Assembly (NCBI RefSeq): GCF_016862955.1
Contig: NZ_BONY01000037.1
Span: 1-64,000 of the forward strand
Length of the DNA: 64,000 nucleotides
Reading direction: 5' to 3'
From: Rhizocola hellebori
GTDB taxonomy: Bacteria; Actinomycetota; Actinomycetes; Mycobacteriales; Micromonosporaceae
Below are positions 8,075-14,678 of this stretch, in pieces; the stretch's first letter is position 1, and each line of letters opens with the position of its first letter. The translations under genes were made by a program, and so were the position numbers. Under the pieces are notes generated by a model. That model was given only the letters and a program-made list of their open reading frames with translations, did no database searches and was not told the DNA's origin.

Positions 8075-8313
8075 CCCATTGGCGCGAGGGCGTTGCCTAT
8101 CTTCAGGTTCGCCCACATAGCTTCCATCAGCTTCGCGTGGTGAAGGCGACACAGCGTCCGCCGGAGATTGTCGAGTCGGGCTGTGTCGTAGTGAAGGTCA
8201 GGCTACGCATTCCGGATCGGGCGTTTGCTCCGCTACAGCCGGAGGCAACTGTCACCGTCCCTGAGGAGCTTGTGCAGCATCCAATCGTGGTCGAGGCGGT
8301 GGATCCATCGTGA
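8071..8313 (+). CDS. Hypothetical phage protein
   Basis: An 80-residue soluble protein with alternating beta-like stretches (CVVVKVRLRIP). It overlaps both neighbours by 4 bp. No family recognised; the coupling and codon use support it as a gene. Confidence 0.5.
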   Translation: MTHWREGVAYLQVRPHSFHQLRVVKATQRPPEIVESGCVVVKVRLRIPDRAFAPLQPEATVTVPEELVQHPIVVEAVDPS

Positions 8314-8558
8314 TCGAGATGCACGACGAGACTGCCTACCTCGAAACGGATGCGCCCTGCTCGGTGGTCGAGAACGACGGAATCGTGATGGAGCTCAACG
8401 GCGACGGGTCAATCGTGAACTACGGATTCCCTGCCGGCCTGGTCGAGCTCCCCGAAACCCTTGACGAAAAGATCGAGCGCCTGACCGCCGAGCTCAAGCG
8501 GGCCAAGGCGGACCGCGAGAACGAAGTCCAACTCCAGATTGGACAAAGCGATGACTGA
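8310..8558 (+). CDS. Hypothetical phage protein, acidic
   Basis: An 82-residue acidic protein starting at GTG 8310. The C-terminal third (DEKIERLTAELKRAKADREN) is a predicted coiled coil. It overlaps the preceding gene by 4 bp and the following one by 8 bp. No known domain. Confidence 0.5.
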   Translation: MIEMHDETAYLETDAPCSVVENDGIVMELNGDGSIVNYGFPAGLVELPETLDEKIERLTAELKRAKADRENEVQLQIGQSDD

Positions 8559-8856
8559 GCCTGCCAAAAATCCCGAGCCGCTGATCGTCACCGTGACCGC
8601 CACCATCACGGACGGCCAGGTAGTGCGGTGGTTCACCAGTGAGTTCTCCGCCAAGCGTGTCAACTCCATCGTCTCGGCCTCGCGCAACGGCGTACACATC
8701 GACGCTTGGTTGCACGAGATCCCGGAGGGCCTGCTCGACAAAGCGCGCGACGCCTGGCACGCGCTGCAGCGCCGCGAAGACGTCAAGCATCTCGCGACCC
8801 ACTACAGCCGCTTTCTGAGCGATGACCTCGTGCCGATCCAGCCCGCTAGGGACTAG
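8551..8856 (+). CDS. Hypothetical phage protein
   Basis: 101 residues from ATG 8551. The N-terminal half is beta-rich (LIVTVTATITDGQVVRWF) and the C-terminal half helical. It closes the first cluster of the early operon; a 47-bp gap follows. No family recognised. Confidence 0.5.
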   Translation: MTEPAKNPEPLIVTVTATITDGQVVRWFTSEFSAKRVNSIVSASRNGVHIDAWLHEIPEGLLDKARDAWHALQRREDVKHLATHYSRFLSDDLVPIQPARD

Positions 8857-8903
8857 CCAGGATTGACCGTAGCAACTAGGTTAATTAAGCTTCACGGGGA
8901 AAG

Positions 8904-9299
8904 GTGAGTCCTTTGGCTACCAACCAACCCGACGTATACCGCGTCGGCCTACTCAAAGACATGCATCGACTTACACGGATCTGGAAGTACCAGCGTGCGC
9001 GATTCGAGCGGAATCTCCACGAGGTCTGGCAGAACTTCACGGCGCACTGGCGCCAGCGCAGCTATTGGGACGGATACCACGCCGAGCTCGACGGGCTGCC
9101 CCATCGCGGGCACGGCTGGACGGCCAAGCGGGCACTAGCGTCGCTGGCGCACATCGAGGCTACGCAGCATTACGCCGAACACAAGCCGTGCGGCTACCGG
9201 CGACTGACCGCCAAAGTGCGCAAGCACTACTGCGTGACGTGCGGCAAGAAACCTCGCCGCGGTTGGGTCGCCCTCGCGCCGGATGAGGTGGACCGCTGA
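8904..9299 (+). CDS. Hypothetical phage protein with C-terminal zinc-finger-like pair
   Basis: 131 residues from GTG 8904, preceded by GGGGAAAGGTGAG. The sequence is rich in aromatic and basic residues (LHEVWQNFTAHWRQRSYWDGY). A CVTCGKKPRRGW motif near the end could bind metal with C185-type upstream residues (EHKPCGY). The stop overlaps the next start (ATGATG-type, 1 bp). A nucleic-acid role is only a guess. Confidence 0.5.
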   Translation: MSPLATNQPDVYRVGLLKDMHRLTRIWKYQRARFERNLHEVWQNFTAHWRQRSYWDGYHAELDGLPHRGHGWTAKRALASLAHIEATQHYAEHKPCGYRRLTAKVRKHYCVTCGKKPRRGWVALAPDEVDR

Positions 9300-9550
9300 T
9301 GCCCTGGATCAGAAAAGCGACCGCACCGCCACCGCCGCACACCTGCCCGAACTGGGCCATGACCTCGGACACCAGCGTCGACGACCTCTACCGGTGCGAT
9401 GAATGCCGAAAACTCTGGCGCATCGGATGGGCCTGCGATATCTGCGACTACTTCGGCGATCACGCCGGTTTCGGTGGCGGGCACAAGGTCGGCTACCGGT
9501 GGCGCCGAGCCCGGATGTCGCAGCGCATCCGGTTCTGGAGGCACCGATGA
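9299..9550 (+). CDS. Cysteine-rich small protein, likely zinc binding
   Basis: 83 residues with CPNW, CDECRKLW and CDICDYFGDH motifs, i.e. spaced CxxC pairs and histidines typical of a zinc ribbon. It overlaps the next gene by 4 bp. The specific role is unknown. Confidence 0.55.
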   Translation: MPWIRKATAPPPPHTCPNWAMTSDTSVDDLYRCDECRKLWRIGWACDICDYFGDHAGFGGGHKVGYRWRRARMSQRIRFWRHR

Positions 9551-9975
9551 AGACCTACCGCAAGCTACCCGAGTTCGCGGCAGACTACCGCATTCTCAAG
9601 GCACGCAACCTCCCCGATGCCGAAATCGCGGTGCGCATGGGCTACCAACCGAGCTCGATCAGCAAGCTCATAGCCCGCGCACGTCAGGCCGGGCTCGTCG
9701 CCGGCGGGCGGAGGCGGCCGGCGACGAGCGAGCACATCGAACAGCTCGGCGCGCACATCGACCAGTTCAGCTGGCCCAAAGGCGTTGGCCGGCCAGTGCG
9801 CACGGACATGCTCGACTACCCCACAGGGTGGCGCTTGGCGAAGGAGGGTGTCATCCACACCGATCGACGATGCTCCTACATCCAAGCTTGGGGCGGTTTT
9901 CTCTGCGACTGCAGGGCAATCGAGGCGGAGTGGATCCGCCGTGGTGGCGTGAAGTACTGGGGGCGAATGCCATGA
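9547..9975 (+). CDS. HTH-type small protein
   Basis: 142 residues from ATG 9547, which overlaps the preceding stop. Residues 10-40 (FAADYRILKARNLPDAEIA...SSISKLIARARQAG) look like a helix-turn-helix of the Sigma70-like/HTH_23 type, so DNA binding is plausible. The C-terminal half has CSYIQAW...CDCRAIE with three cysteines. It sits within the coupled early operon. Confidence 0.55.
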   Translation: MKTYRKLPEFAADYRILKARNLPDAEIAVRMGYQPSSISKLIARARQAGLVAGGRRRPATSEHIEQLGAHIDQFSWPKGVGRPVRTDMLDYPTGWRLAKEGVIHTDRRCSYIQAWGGFLCDCRAIEAEWIRRGGVKYWGRMP

Positions 9976-10163
9976 CCCAACACCATGAAGAACTGAGCGC
10001 TACGTCTGTCGTCGATTGGCTTGAGCGGCACCTCGACGCGTCGCTCACGGACTGGCAAGCGGACTACCTGACACGGGTTTACGCCCCTCCGCAGATGCTC
10101 CCGCATCAGGTTTCGCCGCTCGTACGTAGTCGGACTGAAGCGGGTCGTGGGGGTGCGCGATGA
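9972..10163 (+). CDS. Small hypothetical phage protein
   Basis: 63 residues from ATG 9972 (MTQHHEELSATSVVDWLERHL), with 4-bp overlaps on both sides. The segment DASLTDWQADYLTRVY resembles the short helical proteins often found in actinophage early operons. No function known. Confidence 0.5.
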   Translation: MTQHHEELSATSVVDWLERHLDASLTDWQADYLTRVYAPPQMLPHQVSPLVRSRTEAGRGGAR

Positions 10164-10315
10164 CAGATCCTGTTGAGTCGCACCTCTGGCTGCCAGCCGC
10201 GCCGGTTAACGGCACGCCGTCGATGCTCTGCCCGTGTCGCCAACGGTGGCGCTGCGACCGTCCAGAGCCACAAGGTCCGTGCAAGCGCCACGAGGAGCGG
10301 GAGCGCCAGGCATGA
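10160..10315 (+). CDS. 51-residue cysteine-containing protein
   Basis: From ATG 10160 the product MTDPVESHLWLPAAPVNG continues with CPCRQRWRCDRP and CKRH, a possible zinc knuckle. The overlap at both ends (ATGA) is the main evidence. Confidence 0.45.
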   Translation: MTDPVESHLWLPAAPVNGTPSMLCPCRQRWRCDRPEPQGPCKRHEERERQA

Positions 10316-10479
10316 GTATCTACCTACTTTGCCCGATGCCGGAATGCGCGACAGAGCAACAGTTGTGCGAGCTCGACCCCGATGCGTCGCTGAGCGCCAT
10401 GCTCCGCCACTTCATCTATGGCCACCCCGACACCGATTCCGAATTTCTCATGACCATCGTTGAGGAGGTGCAGCGTTGA
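10312..10479 (+). CDS. 55-residue zinc-finger-like protein
   Basis: From ATG 10312: CPMPECATEQQL followed by a helix with MLRHFIYGHP, a C2H2-like spacing (C, C, H, H). Its stop overlaps the TTG start of the RuvC-like gene, so the two are coupled. Confidence 0.5.
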   Translation: MSIYLLCPMPECATEQQLCELDPDASLSAMLRHFIYGHPDTDSEFLMTIVEEVQR

Positions 10480-11030
10480 AGCGTTGCGTTGTTGTTGGCC
10501 TGGACATTTCGATAACCGGCACGGGCCTTGCCTGCAGCGCCCACCCGCGCACGCACCTCATCGGCGCCAAGGGCATCACGAAGCTACCGATCGACCAGCG
10601 CGCCAAGGTGCTCTCCGGGCTGTGCGCCGACATCGTGCTGTGGACCGAGCTTCAAGAGCCCGTGCTGGTGGCGATCGAAGCTCCCGCCTACGCACAGTCC
10701 GGAGGCGGGGCGGTCGAGCGGCACTACCTCTACATGGCCGTGATCACCCAGCTCGTCGGGCGCCGGATCCCTGTCGCCGAAGTCAACGTGTCCAAGCGAA
10801 TCAAATACGCACTCGGAAAGGGCGTCGGCCCCAAGACGGCGATAGCCGACGCTGTCGCCCGCCGCTTTCCCGACTACGACACCGCCGGCAACGACAACCG
10901 TTGTGACGCCGTGATTCTCGCGGCAATGGGCGCCGATCATCTCGGGCAGCCGATCACCACCATGCCCCAAATCCACCGCGATGCCCTGGACGGCGTCCAC
11001 TGGCCTATCAATATCGGAGACCCGACGTGA
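10476..11030 (+). CDS. RuvC-like Holliday junction nuclease
   Basis: 184 residues from TTG 10476. The RNase H fold signature is visible: first strand VVVGLDIS with Asp10, second acidic residue Glu68 in VAIEAPAY, and C-terminal acidic pair Asp140/Asp144 in NDNRCDAVILAA. Phage RuvC-like resolvases trim branched replication or recombination intermediates before packaging. The gene is coupled to the RecD-like helicase that follows (4-bp overlap), consistent with a replication-recombination module. Confidence 0.8.
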   Translation: MKRCVVVGLDISITGTGLACSAHPRTHLIGAKGITKLPIDQRAKVLSGLCADIVLWTELQEPVLVAIEAPAYAQSGGGAVERHYLYMAVITQLVGRRIPVAEVNVSKRIKYALGKGVGPKTAIADAVARRFPDYDTAGNDNRCDAVILAAMGADHLGQPITTMPQIHRDALDGVHWPINIGDPT

Positions 11031-12346
11031 CAACGGCAACCATCGAGCTGACCGCCAGCCAGGCTGAGGCCGGCCAGAAAATCCAGGACTGGTACACCGA
11101 TCCGGATTCGCAGGTGTTCCGCCTGTTCGGATACGCGGGCACTGGCAAGAGCACCACCGCCAATATCTTGATCTCCCAACTCGGCGTGCGCTTGCCGGTC
11201 TACGCCGCATACACAGGCAAGGCAGCATATGTGCTGCGTAGCAAGGGTGCTGAGGGTGCGTCCACCATTCACAGCCTGATCTACCTGCCCGCCATGAAGG
11301 CTCGGGCCAAGCTCGATCAGCTCGTCAAACAGCTCGATACGCTGCTGGTCGACCCGCTCGCGGACCCGCGAGACATTCAAGTGCTGCAACGTAAAATCGA
11401 AATCGAGAAGCGCAAGCTCGAATCGCCCGACTGGCACCTGAAAGAGCAAGAGGAATCCGACCTATACGGTTCCGACCTGCTCATCATTGATGAGGTGTCG
11501 ATGGTGGGCGAGCGCACCGCCCTCGACCTGCTCTCGTGGGGCGTCAAAACCCTCGTGCTCGGCGACCCCGCGCAGTTGCCACCGGTCGACGGCGCCGGCT
11601 ACTTCATCGACGCGCAACCCAACCACCTCCTCACCGAGGTCCTCCGCTCCGCCCTGGATTCGCCGGTGACACGGATTGCCACGACCATCCGGGCCGCGAC
11701 CATACGCGACCATGACTATGGCGTCACCGGTCTCGACGGCGACTCGGGCCGCATCGACCGCCTGACCGTTGCCGACCTGCTCAGCGTGGATCAGGTGCTA
11801 GTGGGCACCAACAACACCAGGTGGCAAACCATCCACCTGCTGCGAGCCTTGAAAGGCTTGCACCATCCGATGCCCATCGCCGGTGACCGGATCATGGTGC
11901 TCGCCAACTCCGGGAGCGCGGAAGTCTTCAATGGCCAGCAATTCAGCGTCATCAACGCGCACGACGTGCCCGACCACGACAACCGGATCTGTCTCGACGT
12001 GCTCGACGACGACGGGGCACCCCGCCAGCTCACCTGCTGGCGCTCCGGCTTCGCCGGCTTGAAAGGCGAGCAAGCCGCGAAACGCGACGGCCGCGGCAAC
12101 GTCGTCGCAGCCACCTACGGACAGGCAGTCACCGTCCACAAAGCCCAAGGCTCCCAATGGGACTCGGTCCTCGTGGTCGACGAGTCCAGCGTGTTCGCCT
12201 CCATCGAGGGCAAGGAAGCATCCCGCCGCGGCGATCCTGGCGCACGAGAGGCCGGCCACCGCGCAGGGCAACGCTGGCTTTATACCGCGGCGACACGGGC
12301 CGCTAAGCAGATCCGCATCATCGACCGACTGAGGGTCCAGCCATGA
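11027..12346 (+). CDS. RecD-like SF1 DNA helicase
   Basis: 439 residues. Walker A is GYAGTGKST at 35-43 and Walker B/motif II is LIIDEVSMVG near 152-161. Motif III is GDPAQLPPVDGAG at about 179-191, motif V-like VTVHKAQGSQWD near 370, and a C-terminal LYTAATRAAKQ (motif VI). A helical insertion at 90-145 separates the first two motifs. This is an AAA_30/RecD2-type 5'-3' helicase, probably used in phage DNA replication or end processing. The neighbours are a RuvC-like nuclease and, one gene later, a RecB-like nuclease. Confidence 0.87.
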   Translation: MTTATIELTASQAEAGQKIQDWYTDPDSQVFRLFGYAGTGKSTTANILISQLGVRLPVYAAYTGKAAYVLRSKGAEGASTIHSLIYLPAMKARAKLDQLVKQLDTLLVDPLADPRDIQVLQRKIEIEKRKLESPDWHLKEQEESDLYGSDLLIIDEVSMVGERTALDLLSWGVKTLVLGDPAQLPPVDGAGYFIDAQPNHLLTEVLRSALDSPVTRIATTIRAATIRDHDYGVTGLDGDSGRIDRLTVADLLSVDQVLVGTNNTRWQTIHLLRALKGLHHPMPIAGDRIMVLANSGSAEVFNGQQFSVINAHDVPDHDNRICLDVLDDDGAPRQLTCWRSGFAGLKGEQAAKRDGRGNVVAATYGQAVTVHKAQGSQWDSVLVVDESSVFASIEGKEASRRGDPGAREAGHRAGQRWLYTAATRAAKQIRIIDRLRVQP

Positions 12347-12894
12347 CCGAATCTACCTGGCAGGCGTTCGTGTGCGAGCGCAACGGTTTCGTTATCACCG
12401 GCGAGGAGGACGTCGCCGAGGCGCTGCAGGGGCGCGACGCGCAGATCAGCATCCGGCGCTGCACCGCGCTGCCGTTCGACCGCCACAACGACGGCCTGCT
12501 CCACATGCCGGGCACCTGGTGCACGAACGATCTCTTCATGGAAATCGACATCGACGACATCGATGAAGGGTGCGCAGACGAGTTCTGGCAACTGACCAAA
12601 GCAGCCGCAGCCGGCATGAGCGAGGCAGCAAGGAAAGCCGTCACACCGGTCGACGATGAGGCGCGCACGTGGCTGATCTGGTCGCACCGGCACAAGCTCT
12701 GGTGGAGGCCGAATCGAGCTGGCTACACCGGTCATGCGCACCTTGCGGGCGTCTATACCCGAGCCGAGGTTGACGGAATCTGCGACCCGTCAAGCGAATC
12801 CATTGGGGTCGAGTGTGCTGGTATCTCCACGCTTTACGCTGCCGCCGCGATCGAGGCTGACCTAGCCGCCTACATCGTGGGGGTGTCCCGATGA
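12343..12894 (+). CDS. Hypothetical phage protein
   Basis: 183 residues. The N-terminal half contains conserved-looking aromatic and cysteine positions (FVCERNGFVITGEEDV, CTALPFDRHNDG); the C-terminal part includes LIWSHRHKLWWRPNRAGYTG. The latter resembles short domains in phage proteins that handle nucleotides or DNA, but I cannot name a family. It overlaps both flanking genes by 4 bp. Confidence 0.55.
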   Translation: MTESTWQAFVCERNGFVITGEEDVAEALQGRDAQISIRRCTALPFDRHNDGLLHMPGTWCTNDLFMEIDIDDIDEGCADEFWQLTKAAAAGMSEAARKAVTPVDDEARTWLIWSHRHKLWWRPNRAGYTGHAHLAGVYTRAEVDGICDPSSESIGVECAGISTLYAAAAIEADLAAYIVGVSR

Positions 12895-13886
12895 CGGCGC
12901 CGGCCAAGACACAGCAGCCGTGCGATGACCCGTTCTGCAGCGGCCCCCAAGCATGCGGCTGGCTCCCCGTCGAACACATCCGTCCCAACCAGGGCGGCCG
13001 CGGCATCGTCCCCAAACCCACCACGGCGTCCGTAGCGGTCGCACAAACTCCGGTCGGCGGCATCGTTGCCACCGACGCCAGCACCAAGCCTGATTCGACC
13101 GTGGAAACCATGCGCGAGGTGCTCACCTCGTTGGATGCCTCGCGCCCCCGGTCGATGCAAACCACGCTCGGCCCGTCCGAGCTCGGCACCCCGTGCGGCC
13201 GGCAGATAGCGATGAAGCTCGCCGGCGTGCCCCGTCAGCTGCCGGCCAACCGCCCACCGTGGGCGCCCATGCAAGGCACCGCAATACACGGCCTGATGGA
13301 AGAGGCGCTCGAGCACCACAACACGCAGCTTGGCCGCGAACGCTGGATCATCGAGCAACGCCTCGAAATCGACCCCGGCCTACACGACACGCCAGGTATT
13401 TCCGGCCACGGCGACGCCTTCGATACCGACTGGGCAATGGTCGTGGACTGGAAATTCGTTGGCACTACAGCATTGCGGGAGGTGAAACGCAAAACCATAC
13501 CCAACGAGCTACTGGTCAAGCCCGACTACCGCGTGCAAGCCCACCTGTACGGCCTCGGCCACGAGCGTGCCGGGCGTGAGGTGCGATGGGTTCGCCTCGT
13601 GTTTCTGGCCCGTTCCCACGACTACAACGACTCCGCCGAATGGACCGAACGGTACGACCCCGAGATAGCCCATAAGGCCGTCGCCCGCTACTACGCATCC
13701 CTAGACATGCTCGGCAAACTGCCGCTCGCGGCGACGCCGGCACTGTGGGCTGCCGTGCCTGCCACGCCCGGCAAATCGTGCGATTGGTGCCCGTTCCGGC
13801 GGGCGGGTGGACCCGCGGACGCGACCGGATGCCCCGGAGACAGCCAAGCCAAGATCGACAAACAGGTAGCTGGCCTCATCGCCTAG
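12891..13886 (+). CDS. RecB/Cas4-like PD-(D/E)XK nuclease with likely Fe-S cluster
   Basis: 331 residues. The nuclease core is visible as His133 in AIHGLMEE, Asp175 in GHGDAFD, Asp186-Trp-Lys188 in VVDWKF and the QxxxY motif at Gln216/Tyr220. Cys102 (TPCGRQ) together with Cys297, Cys300 and Cys314 at the C-terminus reproduces the one-plus-three cysteine pattern of AddB/Cas4 Fe-S nucleases. Phage members process DNA ends or supply recombination substrates. An N-terminal 70-residue extension contains three more cysteines. The gene is coupled to the upstream one and followed by a 33-bp gap. Confidence 0.83.
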   Translation: MTAPAKTQQPCDDPFCSGPQACGWLPVEHIRPNQGGRGIVPKPTTASVAVAQTPVGGIVATDASTKPDSTVETMREVLTSLDASRPRSMQTTLGPSELGTPCGRQIAMKLAGVPRQLPANRPPWAPMQGTAIHGLMEEALEHHNTQLGRERWIIEQRLEIDPGLHDTPGISGHGDAFDTDWAMVVDWKFVGTTALREVKRKTIPNELLVKPDYRVQAHLYGLGHERAGREVRWVRLVFLARSHDYNDSAEWTERYDPEIAHKAVARYYASLDMLGKLPLAATPALWAAVPATPGKSCDWCPFRRAGGPADATGCPGDSQAKIDKQVAGLIA

Positions 13887-13919
13887 CCCAACCACAACAA
13901 TCCCAAGGGGGACAACAAA

Positions 13920-14594
13920 ATGACGCAAGACGCAGCAAACGATCTGCTCATGAACGGTGGCGGCGGCACCAAATCCGCCAAGTTCAACACGCTCGGCGAC
14001 GTGGTCCGCGGCACCATCACCGACGACCCCAAAGTCACCCAGTGCGTGAAGTTCGACGACGACGGGAAACCCACCGACGAAAAGGCGTTCTGGAAGTCCG
14101 GTGATCCGATGATGCAGATCGTCGTCACCATCCAAACCGACCAGCGCGACCCCGATGACGAAGACGACGACGGCAAGCGCGCGCTGCACATCACCCCGCG
14201 CCTGCAGCCTGCCGTCCGCGACGCCGTCAAGACCGCTGGTGCGAAAGGCCTCGCTATAGGCGGCATCATCGCCGTCCAATGGACGGGCGGCACCGGCCAC
14301 GGTAAGGGCAACGCACGACAGTACGCCGCTGCCTACCAGCCACCGCAGGTAGGCGCTGACCTCCTCAGCGCCCCGCCCGCAACCACGGTCCAGCCCACGC
14401 TCACCGCCGCTGCACCGGCCGTCACCGCGCCCCCTGTCGCCGCTGCACCGCCGTCCACCATCGACCTGCTCAAGGCATCAACACCCGCAGTCGCCGGCCC
14501 GCCAGCCGGCTCCAACATCGACCCCAACGTTTGGGCAGCCCTGCCCAACGAACAGCGGGCGGCCATACTCGCCGCCATGGGACTCCCGTTCTAA
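13920..14594 (+). CDS. Probable phage ssDNA-binding protein
   Basis: 224 residues. The N-terminal 140 residues (VRGTITDDPKVTQ, MMQIVVTIQTD, GKRALHITPRLQPAV) look like an OB-fold-type protein seen beside primase-helicase genes in actinophages. The remainder is a Pro/Ala/Thr-rich linker and a conserved-looking tail NEQRAAILAAMGLPF, comparable to the acidic or hydrophobic tips of SSB proteins. GGGGG in the RBS region (aagggggacaacaaaATG) supports the start. A strong hairpin follows. Confidence 0.55.
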   Translation: MTQDAANDLLMNGGGGTKSAKFNTLGDVVRGTITDDPKVTQCVKFDDDGKPTDEKAFWKSGDPMMQIVVTIQTDQRDPDDEDDDGKRALHITPRLQPAVRDAVKTAGAKGLAIGGIIAVQWTGGTGHGKGNARQYAAAYQPPQVGADLLSAPPATTVQPTLTAAAPAVTAPPVAAAPPSTIDLLKASTPAVAGPPAGSNIDPNVWAALPNEQRAAILAAMGLPF

Positions 14595-14622
14595 ACCCGA
14601 AACCGTTACAGGGCAAACCAAA

Positions 14623-14650
14623 TCCCCCCGCAACACGGCTTGCGGGGGGA
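14623..14650. terminator. Hairpin between ssDNA-binding candidate and primase-helicase
   Basis: A perfect 11-bp stem (TCCCCCCGCAA/TTGCGGGGGGA) with loop CACGGC. No T-run follows. It may end or attenuate the early transcript before the primase gene. Confidence 0.65.
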
Positions 14651-14678
14651 GCACACCATCCATAGATACGGGGAAATC

